A stretch of DNA of 64,000 nucleotides, taken from the NCBI GenBank assembly GCA_050008465.1, contig JBEKMO010000006.1:28418-92417 (forward strand), in the 5' to 3' direction. Below the pieces are notes generated by a model that saw only the letters and a program-made list of their open reading frames with translations, ran no database searches and was not told the origin of the DNA. The position numbers and the translations under genes were made by a program. The stretch comes from Fen-330 sp050008465 (GTDB lineage Bacteria; Acidobacteriota; Terriglobia; Bryobacterales; Bryobacteraceae). Position 1 is the stretch's first letter. Each line of letters begins with the position of its first letter. Positions 24,828 to 33,898 of this stretch are shown here, piece after piece.

Positions 24828-25631
24828 TCAGGCCGTGGGAATCTCCAGTTTTCCTTGCCGGTAGGCGCGGAGATAATCGACGCAGTACTCGTCGCGACCG
24901 AGCAGCGCTTCCGCGGCCGCGACACTGGCCATCAACTGCCGGTCGCAAGGATCGACAATGGCCGCATCCAGCCCCCGCGCCATCAGCAGCATCAGGAAAA
25001 CTTCGTTCACCAGTTTCCGCACCGGAAGACCGTACGAGACGTTGCTCAACCCGGCGCTGATGTGGACCCCGGGGTAACGCCCGGCAATCCGGCCGACCGC
25101 CTCCAGCACCGAGGGGCCGCACTCGGGGCCGGTCGAGATCGGCAACACGCAGGGATCCACGTAGATGTCCTCCAGCGCGACGCCCTCGGCCGTGAGATGG
25201 TCCACCAGGCGGCAGGCGGTCTCCACCCGGTCGTCCACGCCGGTGGGAGTGCCCGACTCCCCCATGCAAAGCGCGACCACCTGGGTCCGGTATTCCCGCA
25301 CCAGCGGAAGCACCGCCTGGAGCCGCGCCGGTTCGTCCGTGATGGAGTTGATCAACGGCCGCCGCTGGCACAGCGGCAGCGCTGCCCGCAGGGCCTCCGG
25401 GTCGGAGCTGTCGAGTGAGAGGGGCAGTTCGGTCGCCTCCTGCACAATTCCCACCAGCCATGCCAGGCACTCCGCTTCGCGCCCCGCCAGGCCGCCATTG
25501 ACGTCCAATATGTGCGCCCCGGCCGCCACCTGCCTCAGCGCGACGTCCTTGATGAAATCCGCGTCTTTCTTCTCCGCTGCCGCACCCACTTTCTTGCGCG
25601 TGCAGTTGATCAATTCGCCGATAATAATCAT
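24828..25631 (-). CDS. Methyltetrahydrofolate methyltransferase (pterin-binding family)
   Basis: 267 residues. A TIM barrel of the pterin-binding family: MIIIGELINCTRKKV, the folate-site GAHILDVNGG (Asn-Gly-Gly), LSLDSSDPEALRAAL, NSITDEP, VVALCMGESGTPTG and ISAGLSNVSYGLP. These motifs match AcsE/MtgA-like proteins, which move a methyl group between tetrahydrofolate and the cobalt of a corrinoid protein, rather than dihydropteroate synthase. The start overlaps the stop of the reductase gene (ATGA), so both are made together. A separate corrinoid protein is not encoded in view. Methylotrophic or O-demethylation use is likely, acetogenesis less so. Confidence 0.85.
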   Translation of the reverse strand: MIIIGELINCTRKKVGAAAEKKDADFIKDVALRQVAAGAHILDVNGGLAGREAECLAWLVGIVQEATELPLSLDSSDPEALRAALPLCQRRPLINSITDEPARLQAVLPLVREYRTQVVALCMGESGTPTGVDDRVETACRLVDHLTAEGVALEDIYVDPCVLPISTGPECGPSVLEAVGRIAGRYPGVHISAGLSNVSYGLPVRKLVNEVFLMLLMARGLDAAIVDPCDRQLMASVAAAEALLGRDEYCVDYLRAYRQGKLEIPTA

Positions 25632-27211
25632 GACTCTTCCTGTTTGCTCTCGCCTGCCTGAAGCTGCACTCTGTTCGGGAGGTTGTCCAGCCCCACCAGC
25701 CGGTTGGCCAACGCGTTGGTACGGTCCAGCCGCCAGTCTCTGGGCGGGATCAGGGTGCGCGCGAATTTCCTGGGATCGTCGCCCAACGCCCGCGCGCCAA
25801 GGTAAACCTGGTTCCAGATGCAGGGCAGCTCGGGACGGGCCTCGCAGCTCCCATCGACGCGTGAGCCGCCGCAGGGGCCGTTGCGCAGTTCCTTATAGCA
25901 CCAGCGCATCGAGCAGCCTACGTAGTTCAAGTGCTCCTGGATGCAGTCCCCGCAACTGGCGCAGCCCAGCGCCCACTTTCTGTACAGAGACGACGGCTCC
26001 AGCAGCCTGCACCACAGGCCGCGCCGCCAGGCATCGTCGGCCGCCGGCGGCTCGGGCCGCTTCAGACGCTTCGCGAAGAACCGGGCTCCCAGGGAGCCCT
26101 CCGCAATGAGGTGGCGGTGCACCGCGCGCGAGAGCCGCTGGGTCCAGGACGGCCGCCGCCGGGTCTCGGCAACCTGGTAGCTGCCGCTCGCCTCGCTGAG
26201 GCCATCGCTGGCAGGCGGCAGTAGGTAGAACTCGTTCGGGGTCGCGAAGACCAGTTCGTCCATCCTCTGCCGCCAGCCGCCGCCGATCACCGCGGCGCGC
26301 TCCAGGATGCTCGTGAAATCGCCGTGCGAAAGCCCGAAGCCGCCGATGTGAGCTCCGGCGAACCCGAGGCCCTTCACCGCCGCCACCATCAGCGCGGCGC
26401 GTTCCAACCGCTGCGGCTTTTTCTCCTGCTCCAGCCGCCGGATCAGTTCCTCGCTCACCACGCAACCCGCCAGTTCGCCGCTCTGCATCATCCGGGCGAT
26501 GGTGGCGGTTGGGACGTACACGTTGGCCAGCACCGGGACGTGCCCCAGGCCCTCCCGCCGCATGTACTGCTGCAGCTCGTCCAGCTTGCGGAGATTGAAG
26601 CCGATCTGGGTGATGATGAACCGCGCGCCCGCCGCGATCTTCAGCTCCAGCTTGTAGAGCTGCATCATCAGATCCGGCTCCCGCACCTTGAACGGATTCA
26701 CCACCGCTCCCGGAAAGAACTCAAAGGGCGTGGTTTGCACGGCTCGCGTGCCCAGCCGGTACTCCAACCCGCTGCGCAGGGCCCGAATCAGCCACAGAAT
26801 CAGCACCGAATCCAAGTCGTGGACCGGCTTGGCTTTCCCCTGGAACCCGTCCTTCTGCGCGTCGCCGGTCAGCGCCAGGATGTTGGCCGCGCCCAACCGC
26901 GCCAGAGCGTGCAGACGGCCTTCCAGCAAGGAGCGGTTGCCGTCCTTGCCCGTGAGATGCGCGATCGGCGTGAGACCGCGATCGATCACCGAGGCCGCGA
27001 AGGCTTCCGGCGGCAGGGCCGGGTTGCCGCCCGGCAGGTCCGTCAGGCTCAGGACCTTGATCCCGTCCTGTTGCCGGGACGCGGCCTCGACGAAGTCCTC
27101 CGCCTCGCTCACCGTATGGTCCCGGCCGAGCACCAGTTCCGCGGAGCAGACGAACCGTCCCTCTTCTAAAGCAGATCGTAGGTAGTTACCGTTCACAACC
27201 GTTCGAAACAT
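25628..27211 (-). CDS. Methylenetetrahydrofolate reductase fused to MetV-like zinc/Fe-S domain
   Basis: 527 residues. Residues about 12-310 form a MetF-type TIM barrel (SAELVLGRD, KVLSLTDLPGG, ILALTGDAQ, FIITQIGFN). Residues about 400-500 carry the MTHFR_C/MetV module with many cysteines (GCASCGDC, YVGCSMRWCYKELRNGPCGG). In many anaerobes MetF and MetV are separate subunits; here they are one chain. The MetV-type cysteine cluster suggests ferredoxin-linked or corrinoid-linked electron supply instead of the plain NADH enzyme. Coupled to the methyl-THF methyltransferase, it gives a two-step path between methylene-THF and methyl-corrinoid. Divergent from the glucokinase with 48 bases between starts. 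Confidence 0.85.
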   Translation of the reverse strand: MFRTVVNGNYLRSALEEGRFVCSAELVLGRDHTVSEAEDFVEAASRQQDGIKVLSLTDLPGGNPALPPEAFAASVIDRGLTPIAHLTGKDGNRSLLEGRLHALARLGAANILALTGDAQKDGFQGKAKPVHDLDSVLILWLIRALRSGLEYRLGTRAVQTTPFEFFPGAVVNPFKVREPDLMMQLYKLELKIAAGARFIITQIGFNLRKLDELQQYMRREGLGHVPVLANVYVPTATIARMMQSGELAGCVVSEELIRRLEQEKKPQRLERAALMVAAVKGLGFAGAHIGGFGLSHGDFTSILERAAVIGGGWRQRMDELVFATPNEFYLLPPASDGLSEASGSYQVAETRRRPSWTQRLSRAVHRHLIAEGSLGARFFAKRLKRPEPPAADDAWRRGLWCRLLEPSSLYRKWALGCASCGDCIQEHLNYVGCSMRWCYKELRNGPCGGSRVDGSCEARPELPCIWNQVYLGARALGDDPRKFARTLIPPRDWRLDRTNALANRLVGLDNLPNRVQLQAGESKQEES

Positions 27212-27259
27212 GATACCGCATTGGTCTCTCGCGGCCCCGATCTGCTATCATTCGTGCGC

Positions 27260-28186
27260 ATGGGTGAATATTCGATTGGAGTCGATCTGGGAGGGACCAA
27301 CCTTCGCGCGGCGGCCATTGACCGCGGCGGAACGATGCTCGAGAAGGTGGAAGGGGCCACGCAGCTTTCGGCGGGGCGGGATGCCGTGGTCGCCGATATC
27401 GTGGCCTCCATTGTGAAGCTGCGCTCGAGCGGCGGCGCCGAACACCTGGTCGGCATCGGCATCGGCACGCCTGGGTTCATCGTCATCGAAAAGGGCATCA
27501 TCACCGAGTCGCCCAACCTGCCCGGCTTTCAGAATTTCGCCATCCGGGATGAGATCGAGCGCCTGCTCCAGGCCCCGGTCCTGCTGGAGAACGACGCCAA
27601 CGCGGCGGCGTTGGGCGAGAAGTGGATGGGCGCCGGCCGCGACGTCGACGACCTGGTTCTGCTCACGCTCGGCACCGGCATCGGCGGCGGCATCATCTCG
27701 AACCGGAAGGTGCTTCACGGCTTCGTCGGCATGGCCGGAGAGCTCGGGCACATGACCGTGATCCCGGGCGGCAACCCGTGCGCTTGCGGAAACAACGGCT
27801 GCCTGGAGAAACACGCTTCCGCTACCGCCGTCACCGCCATGGCCAGGATGATGGGGTTAGGCGACAACCCGACGGCCAAGGACGTTTGTGAACTGGCTCT
27901 CGCCGGCAACCTCAAGGCCCAGGTGGTCTTCGAGAGGATGGGCAGCGCCCTCGGAATTGCGCTGGCCACGCTCGTCAACATTTTCAACTTCCCGCTCTAT
28001 CTCTTGAGCGGCGGCGTCCTGCCCGCCTGGGACCTGTTCGCCCCCGCCATGTTCGATGAGCTCAAGCGCCGGTCCTTCGTGTTCCGCCATACCACCACGC
28101 GCATCGAAAAGGCGACCCTCGGCAACGAGGCCGGGTTGTTCGGCGCCGCCTACCTTCCCTTTCAATCGCGCATCATCGCCCCCTGA
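27260..28186 (+). CDS. ROK-family glucokinase
   Basis: 308 residues from the ATG at 27260; the frame opens earlier at 27221 but that overlaps the divergent gene's promoter. The phosphate-binding YSIGVDLGGTNLRAAAID begins the protein; the sugar-binding and catalytic ENDANAAALGE and the zinc motif HMTVIPGGNPCACGNNGCLE are those of ROK glucokinases. It phosphorylates glucose (or a close sugar) with ATP in the cytosol. Single gene; promoter shared divergently with the reductase. Confidence 0.9.
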   Translation: MGEYSIGVDLGGTNLRAAAIDRGGTMLEKVEGATQLSAGRDAVVADIVASIVKLRSSGGAEHLVGIGIGTPGFIVIEKGIITESPNLPGFQNFAIRDEIERLLQAPVLLENDANAAALGEKWMGAGRDVDDLVLLTLGTGIGGGIISNRKVLHGFVGMAGELGHMTVIPGGNPCACGNNGCLEKHASATAVTAMARMMGLGDNPTAKDVCELALAGNLKAQVVFERMGSALGIALATLVNIFNFPLYLLSGGVLPAWDLFAPAMFDELKRRSFVFRHTTTRIEKATLGNEAGLFGAAYLPFQSRIIAP

Positions 28187-28246
28187 GCTAAGGCTCGCGG
28201 ACGCGCGCGGCTCGGCCACTGCTTGCAGGGACAAGGCGTCGCAGCC

Positions 28247-28269
28247 GAGCCGCGACCGCGAGGGAGCGG
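28247..28269. repeat. Dispersed 23-bp repeat, copy 1
   Basis: Starts GAGCCGCGACCGCGAGGG; identical to copies at 45873 and 55171 and one mismatch from 57818. It lies between convergent glucokinase and hrpB genes. Confidence 0.6.
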
Positions 28270-28272
28270 TTG

Positions 28273-30666
28273 TCAGCGCTCGGGCCACTTGTGCCGCGGG
28301 TAGCGGCGGCTGAGCTGCCGGCGCAGCTCAGGATACAAGCGCTGCCAGAAGCCCGCCAGGTCGGTCGTCGTCTGCACCGGCCGGTTGTTCGGCGCGAGCA
28401 GGTGGATCACCAGCGGCACCTTCCCGCCCCCGATCCGCGGCGATTCTTCCATGCCGAAGAATTCCTGGAGCTTGGCGGCCACCCAGGGCGACTGGCCGCG
28501 CGCGTAGTTCACGCGCACCTGGCGCCCGCTCGGCAAACGCAGCCGCGCCGGCGCGTATTCCTCGAGCAGACGCCGGCCGCCCGGTGGCAGCCGCTCCTCG
28601 AGCGCGCGAGCGAGGCCTCCGTGCCGGGCCGCCGCCTCCAGTTCCGAGAAGCTCGCGAGGCCGCGGCACAGCGCCACCAGCGCCTTCCGAACGTCGCCGT
28701 CGCCCACCTCCGGCAGGCTCGAGTGCTGGGCTGCGAACGACGCGCGCGCCAGAAACTGCTCCAATTCCTCCGCGTCCGCAAAGCGCGCGATTCCTTCGCC
28801 CAGCGCGCGGTCAGCCAGCATCCGCGCAGCCTCCTCCCGATCCCGCGGCGCGCCGCGGCACTCCTCGATGACGAGCTTGTCAAACAGCAGCAGGCTGGCC
28901 TCCTCGACGCGCTCGGCCGTACGGTTCCACTCCAGGCCGCTGCGCTCCGTCACGCGATCGGCAAACAGGTCCAGCAGCCACTCCGGCTCGATCCCGCTCG
29001 CCAGCCTCACCAGCGGCAACCCGCCTTCCGGGCGCTCCTCGACGTCCACCGCGACCAGGTACTCGCGGTCGCGAACCACGCTCGCCGGCGACAGCACCGC
29101 CGATCCGCCCGACCCGAGCAGCAGGTCGTTGCCTTTGCGCCGCCGCGCCACGCGGTCGGGGAATGCCGCCAGCACCGCCTCCATCAGCGCCTCGTCTCCT
29201 CCACGCCCCCGCCGGCCGCGCGGAGCCGCGCGCCGGATCTGCTGGTAAAGTTGCCGCGTGCGCGGCTCCCAATCCGATTCGAGCAGCAGCAGCAGGTCCG
29301 ACGGCCCCGCGCGGTCGGTCTCCGGCGGCAGCCTCTCTCCGGCGCTCAGCAGAGCCGCCAGCGCGCATCCGTCCTCCACCGCGCCGCGGCCGGAGGCTTC
29401 CAGGATCAGCCGTGCCAGCCGCGGATGCAGCGGCAGGCGAGCCATCTCCCGCCCCGCCTCGGTCAGGCATCCGCTGCCGTCCAACGCGCCGAGCCTTCCG
29501 AGCAATTCGCTCGCCGCCTCGACCGCCGCCTTCGGCGGAGGCTCCAGCCACTCCAGTTCCTGTACTCCCATCGCGGCCAGCGCCAGCACCACTTGGGAGA
29601 GCTCTGCCCGCGCGATTTCCGGCGCATCCTGCGCCGGACGCCGGTGGAAGTCCTCCGCCGGATACAGCCGAATCACGCGCCCCGGCGCTGTTCGCCCGGC
29701 GCGTCCGGCCCGCTGGTTCGCCGACGCTTTGCTCACCCGCGTCACCACGAGCCTTGGCAGCCCGGACCACGGCGATTGGCTCGCCACCCGCGCCAGCCCG
29801 CTATCGACCACCGCCGTCACCCCCTCGATGGTCACCGAGCTCTCGGCCACGTTCGTCGCGAGGATCACCTTCCTCCGCTCCGCCGGCGCGATGGCGCGGT
29901 CCTGTTCCTCCGGCGGCAGGTCGCCGTGCAACGGGAGCAGGAGCAACCCCGCCCGTTGCGCCAGGCGCTCGCAGACGCGCGCCGCCCGCCGGATTTCCGC
30001 CGCGCCCGGCAGAAAGACCAGAACATCCCCGTCCAGTGCGTCCCGCACCAGTTTCTCGACCGCCACAGCGACCTGCCGCTCGAGCGGCTCCGGCGACGAC
30101 GCCCGGTATTCGATCGATAGCTCGAAGAGCCTGCCCTCCGAACGCAATACCGGACAGTCCCCCAGAAACGCCGCAACCGGCGCCGTCTCGATAGTCGCCG
30201 ACATCACCGCCAGCCGCAGGTCCGGCCGCCCCGTCTTCTGTAGACGCCGCAGCAGCGCCAGCGCAAGATCCCCCTCGAGATGCCGCTCGTGGAACTCGTC
30301 GAGCACCACCACCGCGACGCCACGCAGCTCGCGGTCCGCGAGCAGGCGCCGCGTGAGCACGCCCTCGGTCATGAACTTCAGCCGGGTGCGCGGCCCCGCC
30401 ACCTCCTCGAACCGGACCTGGTAGCCGGCGGTCTCGCCCACGCGCTCGCCGAGCTCGGCCGCAACACGCCGAGCGGCCAGCCGCGCCGCCAGCCTCCGCG
30501 GCTCCAGCACCAGCACCTCGCCGCGCGCCTCGCCGAGCAGCGCCGGGGGAACGCGCGTCGTCTTCCCCGCCCCAGGAGGCGCTTCCACCACCACCGCGCG
30601 CCCGTGCCGCAACTGCTCCAGCGCATCCGGAATCAGCGCATCAATCGGCAGCCGCGGATTTGGCAT
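28273..30666 (-). CDS. hrpB: ATP-dependent helicase HrpB
   Basis: 797 residues from the ATG at 30666. The order of DExH motifs is complete: Walker A EAPPGAGKTTRVP, DEFHERHLEGD (DEFH box), VMSATIET, ATNVAESSVTIEGV and QRAGRAGRTAPG. The C-terminal region ending near the stop holds the HrpB_C-type ARGQSPWVAAKLQEFFG. The length matches the HrpB family (about 800). HrpB is a nucleic-acid helicase with poorly defined cellular role. It is transcribed alone, divergent from the aminotransferase with an 80-base gap. Confidence 0.9.
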   Translation of the reverse strand: MPNPRLPIDALIPDALEQLRHGRAVVVEAPPGAGKTTRVPPALLGEARGEVLVLEPRRLAARLAARRVAAELGERVGETAGYQVRFEEVAGPRTRLKFMTEGVLTRRLLADRELRGVAVVVLDEFHERHLEGDLALALLRRLQKTGRPDLRLAVMSATIETAPVAAFLGDCPVLRSEGRLFELSIEYRASSPEPLERQVAVAVEKLVRDALDGDVLVFLPGAAEIRRAARVCERLAQRAGLLLLPLHGDLPPEEQDRAIAPAERRKVILATNVAESSVTIEGVTAVVDSGLARVASQSPWSGLPRLVVTRVSKASANQRAGRAGRTAPGRVIRLYPAEDFHRRPAQDAPEIARAELSQVVLALAAMGVQELEWLEPPPKAAVEAASELLGRLGALDGSGCLTEAGREMARLPLHPRLARLILEASGRGAVEDGCALAALLSAGERLPPETDRAGPSDLLLLLESDWEPRTRQLYQQIRRAAPRGRRGRGGDEALMEAVLAAFPDRVARRRKGNDLLLGSGGSAVLSPASVVRDREYLVAVDVEERPEGGLPLVRLASGIEPEWLLDLFADRVTERSGLEWNRTAERVEEASLLLFDKLVIEECRGAPRDREEAARMLADRALGEGIARFADAEELEQFLARASFAAQHSSLPEVGDGDVRKALVALCRGLASFSELEAAARHGGLARALEERLPPGGRRLLEEYAPARLRLPSGRQVRVNYARGQSPWVAAKLQEFFGMEESPRIGGGKVPLVIHLLAPNNRPVQTTTDLAGFWQRLYPELRRQLSRRYPRHKWPER

Positions 30667-30746
30667 CGCTCTCAAATCGTACCGCGGTCTGTGCACCGCA
30701 GCCGCGGCATTGACATCGCTTTCCCAATTCGCGGACCATTACGCAT

Positions 30747-31868
30747 ATGGCCGAGACCCTGCCCCCACTTCGTCCCCCCAAGCGCCTGTTGATGGGCCCC
30801 GGCCCCAGCATGGTCGAGCCCCGCGTTTACGAGGCCATGCGCCAACCCATCGTGAGCCACGTCGATCCGTACTTCTTCCAGGTGGCTGAGGACATCCACC
30901 GGCTCCTCGCGCTGGTCTTCGGCACACGGAATCCGTTCACCATGGTGATCTCCGGAACCGGCAGCGCGGGCATGGAAGCCGCCATCACGAATTTCAGCGA
31001 TCCGGGCGCGCGTTTCGCGGTCTTCGCCAACGGCTACTTCAGCGACCGCATCACCGACATCGCCCGGCGCCAGGGCGCCGATGTTGTGCGTTTCGAGAAG
31101 CCCTGGGGCGAAACCTTCGGCGACGCGGAAGCGCGAGCCTTCATCCTGCGCGAACGGCCGGATGTGGTGGCGTATGTTCAGGCCGAAACCTCCACGGGCG
31201 CCTGGCAGAACGGCAAGGCCATTTGCGACGCGGCGCACGAGATCGGCGCGCTGGTGATTGGGGATTGTGTCACGTCGCTCGGCGGTATGCCGGTCGAGGT
31301 CGACTCGACGGGCATCGACATCGCCTACAGTTGCACGCAGAAGGGCCTGAGCTGCCCGCCGGGCCTGGCCCCCATCACGCTATCCCCGCGCGCGCTCGAG
31401 AAGCTGCGCGCGCGCACCCTCCCGGTCCGCTCGTTTTACCTCGATCTGAAACTGCTCGACGACTACTACCAGGGCGCGCACCGGTACCACCACACCGCAC
31501 CCATCACCATGTTCTACGCACTGAGGGAAGCGCTCGCCGTCATCGCCGAGGAGGGCATGGAAAAGCGCTTCGAGCGGCACCGCCGCAATCACCTCGCGCT
31601 GGTCGCCGGCCTCGAGGCAATGGAATTGCGCATGCACGTTGCCGATCCCGCGGACCGCCTCTGGACCCTGAATACGCCCCGGGTTCCCGAGGGCGTCGAC
31701 GATCTCAAGGTTCGCAAGCGGCTGCTCGAGGAGCACGGCATCGAGATCCTTGGCGGCTTTGGCCCGCTGGCCGGGAAGGTGTTCCGCATCGGCCTGATGG
31801 GCGCCTCCTCGACCAAGGAGAACGTGCAGACGCTGCTCGCGGCCCTGGATTCCGCGTTGCGCGCCTAG
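30747..31868 (+). CDS. Class V aminotransferase, alanine/serine-glyoxylate type
   Basis: 373 residues. A PLP fold-type I enzyme: the start KRLLMGPGPSMVEPRV is the alanine-glyoxylate transaminase signature, substrate pocket ISGTGSAGMEAAI, cofactor Asp in VIGDCVTSLGG and the Schiff-base Lys in YSCTQKGLSCPPGLAPI. It most likely interconverts glyoxylate and glycine using alanine or serine. It is a single gene whose end overlaps the convergent fabH by four bases. Serine-pyruvate specificity cannot be separated by eye. Confidence 0.85.
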   Translation: MAETLPPLRPPKRLLMGPGPSMVEPRVYEAMRQPIVSHVDPYFFQVAEDIHRLLALVFGTRNPFTMVISGTGSAGMEAAITNFSDPGARFAVFANGYFSDRITDIARRQGADVVRFEKPWGETFGDAEARAFILRERPDVVAYVQAETSTGAWQNGKAICDAAHEIGALVIGDCVTSLGGMPVEVDSTGIDIAYSCTQKGLSCPPGLAPITLSPRALEKLRARTLPVRSFYLDLKLLDDYYQGAHRYHHTAPITMFYALREALAVIAEEGMEKRFERHRRNHLALVAGLEAMELRMHVADPADRLWTLNTPRVPEGVDDLKVRKRLLEEHGIEILGGFGPLAGKVFRIGLMGASSTKENVQTLLAALDSALRA

Positions 31869-32854
31869 TAGGCCCAGCGCCAGAGATTCGCCCCGACCGT
31901 ATAACCCGCGCCCACCGCCACGAACAGCACCACGTCGCCCTTCTTGATTTTGCCGGCCGCGATCGCGTCCTCGGTCGCCAGCGGGATGGTCCCGGAGGTG
32001 GTGTTGCCGTACCGGCCAATGTTGATGATCACCCTGTCGGAATCCACGCCCAGCCGGTCGGCGGTCGCCTTGATGATCCGCTGGTTGGCTTGGTGCGGTA
32101 TGAATGCGGCGACCTCCCGCGGGCTGATCCCGTTTCTCGCCAGCAAGTCACGGGAGACCTCGTACATCTTCCTTACCGCGTACTTGAATACCTGCTGCCC
32201 GTCCTGGTGGACGTAGTGCAGGCGTTTCTCCACCGTCTCGGCCGACGCCGGCATGCGGCTGCCACCCGCCGGCATGTTCAGAAACGGGGCGCCCGATCCG
32301 TCGATCTCGTTCAGGAAATCCACGAAGCCGACCGAGTCATCCTCACTGGCCTCGACCAGCATCGCCCCCGCCCCGTCGCCGAACAGGATGCAGGTGGCGC
32401 GGTCGGTGTAGTCGATGATCCGCGACATGGTGTCGGCGCCAATCACCAGCACCTTCTTCTGGCTGCCCGAGGCGACCAGTTGGGCCGCCGTGGTCAGCCC
32501 ATACAGGAAACCGGAACAGGCGGCGATCAGGTCGAAGCCCCACGCGCCCTTGGCCCCCAGTTGGTTCTGCACCAGGCAGGCGGTCGAGGGAAACAGCATG
32601 TCGGGGGTCACCGTACACACCAGGATGGCGTCTAGTTCGGACGCCTCGATGCCGCGTTGCTGGAGCGCCCTCTTCGCCGCGTTCACGGCCATATCCGAGG
32701 TCGCCATCTCCGGAGCCGCGATGTGGCGCTCCGAGATTCCGGTGCGTTCCAGGATCCACTGGTTGCTGGTTTCCACCATCTTCTCTAAGTCGGAATTGGT
32801 CAGCACGCGGGGTGGAACATAGCACCCCAGAGCGCTGATCTTGGCTTTAGGCAC
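31865..32854 (-). CDS. fabH: 3-oxoacyl-[ACP] synthase III
   Basis: 329 residues with the full KAS III triad: Cys in AACSGFLYGL, His in IPHQANQRII and Asn in INIGRYGNTTSGTIP. Other conserved regions are KISALGCYVPPRVL and SNQWILERTGISERHI. FabH condenses acetyl- or branched acyl-CoA with malonyl-ACP to begin fatty acid synthesis; branched primers would fit the iso fatty acids of Acidobacteriota (known for the group, not shown here). No other fab genes are adjacent. Confidence 0.92.
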   Translation of the reverse strand: MPKAKISALGCYVPPRVLTNSDLEKMVETSNQWILERTGISERHIAAPEMATSDMAVNAAKRALQQRGIEASELDAILVCTVTPDMLFPSTACLVQNQLGAKGAWGFDLIAACSGFLYGLTTAAQLVASGSQKKVLVIGADTMSRIIDYTDRATCILFGDGAGAMLVEASEDDSVGFVDFLNEIDGSGAPFLNMPAGGSRMPASAETVEKRLHYVHQDGQQVFKYAVRKMYEVSRDLLARNGISPREVAAFIPHQANQRIIKATADRLGVDSDRVIINIGRYGNTTSGTIPLATEDAIAAGKIKKGDVVLFVAVGAGYTVGANLWRWAY

Positions 32855-32926
32855 GAACCCTCCCGGTATGAGCTAGAAACAGTAGTAAGGCGATAGAATG
32901 CCCATCTTGCTATGGTAATACTAGCC

Positions 32927-33094
32927 CGCCCTTCTCACACAGGATCGTGGCGAGGAGCGGGAGAGGCCTGCGGATACGAGGCGGGCGAGAGGCGACGCCC
33001 GCAGGCCCGCTAACGGGCTGAGGACGTCGCCCGAGTGCAATGAAGTAGACGCGGGCCTATCGCGCTCCGCAGCAGGTCTTGTGTGAGAAGGGCG
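32927..33094. repeat. 168-bp element with 15-bp perfect terminal inverted repeats
   Basis: CGCCCTTCTCACACA at 32927-32941 is exactly the reverse complement of 33080-33094. The interior has further pairing: GGCCTGCGG with CCGCAGGCC, GGAGCG with CGCTCC, CGGGC with GCCCG. It contains no gene. Either a MITE-like mobile element or a structured RNA/leader of the downstream protease gene, whose start is ten bases away. No target-site duplication is obvious. Confidence 0.55.
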
Positions 33095-33104
33095 CGTTGG
33101 AGCC

Positions 33105-33812
33105 ATGCCTGTCGAGAGCGCCCTCTTCTTCGAGACGCCGGAAGGGATTTTCGCCCGTGTTTTCAAGGACTTGAAGCCCAGGACGGCGCCCCCGAGGATC
33201 ACCGTCGAGTTCTGTCGCTTCGCCAATCCCGACAGTTTCGCCCGGATGGAGGACGGCTGGATCCAGGTCCGCATCGGTGACTTGCTTCAGGGCGCGCCCG
33301 CGCCGATCCTGGAGGCCCTGGCCTACATCCTCCTCGGAAAATTGCTGCGCCGCCCCGTCCCGCCGGCATACGCCCGCCGCTATCGGCTCTATCTGAACCG
33401 CCGCGATATCCGCCGCAACGTCCACCTGGTCCGGCAGATCCGGGGTCGCAAGTTTATCTCCGGCCCGCAAGGCGAGCGCTTCAATCTGGAAACGGTTTTC
33501 GAAGACCTCAACTTCCGGTACTTCCACGGACTGATGGCCCGCCCACTCCTAGGCTGGAGTCGCCGCCCTTCGCGGACCAGCCTGGGGCACTTCGATCCCT
33601 CGCACAACGCGATCATCATCAGCAAGCTGCTCGATAGCCCGGCGGCGCTGCCTCTGGCGCTGGAGTACGTACTGTTTCACGAAATGCTCCATCTGCGCTA
33701 TCCCACGCAGGCGCGCGGCGGCCGTCGCAGTGTGCACACCAAGGAGTTCCATGAGGCGGAGCGCGCGTTCCCCAGCCTCCGGGAAGCCAAGCAACTGCTG
33801 AAGAAACTGTAG
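33105..33812 (+). CDS. SprT-like zinc metalloprotease
   Basis: 235 residues. The active-site helix is ALEYVLFHEMLHLRYP (HExxH) with a downstream third ligand region VHTKEFHEAERAFPSL, as in SprT/M48-like predicted proteases. The N-terminal part is helical (ILEALAYILLGKLLRRPVPP) and includes a basic segment (NRRDIRRNVHLVRQIRGRKF). No signal peptide, so cytosolic. It starts directly after the 15-bp repeat arm that supplies the GAAGGG purine stretch. Related proteins are widespread but functionally uncharacterised in bacteria. Confidence 0.75.
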   Translation: MPVESALFFETPEGIFARVFKDLKPRTAPPRITVEFCRFANPDSFARMEDGWIQVRIGDLLQGAPAPILEALAYILLGKLLRRPVPPAYARRYRLYLNRRDIRRNVHLVRQIRGRKFISGPQGERFNLETVFEDLNFRYFHGLMARPLLGWSRRPSRTSLGHFDPSHNAIIISKLLDSPAALPLALEYVLFHEMLHLRYPTQARGGRRSVHTKEFHEAERAFPSLREAKQLLKKL

Positions 33813-33861
33813 TTCTGGAAGACCGCCGCTGGAGGGGATTTCGGGGGACAACACAAGCGAA

Positions 33862-33884
33862 GGGCCGACCGCGCCAGTCGGCCC
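33862..33884. terminator. Possible bidirectional terminator hairpin
   Basis: GGGCCGAC (33862-33869) pairs with GTCGGCCC (33877-33884) around a seven-base loop, between two convergent genes. No strong T run on either side, so efficiency is doubtful. Confidence 0.4.
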
Positions 33885-33898
33885 GCCGCTGGCAAGAA

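Noticed and set aside
28270..30120. 616-codon plus-strand open frame antisense to hrpB
   Set aside because: Composition is Arg/Pro-rich with no recognisable fold, and the minus-strand frame holds all helicase motifs. It is an effect of high GC.
31000..32000. Serine cycle or photorespiration cluster around the class V aminotransferase
   Set aside because: Flanking genes are hrpB and fabH; no other glyoxylate or serine genes are present in view.
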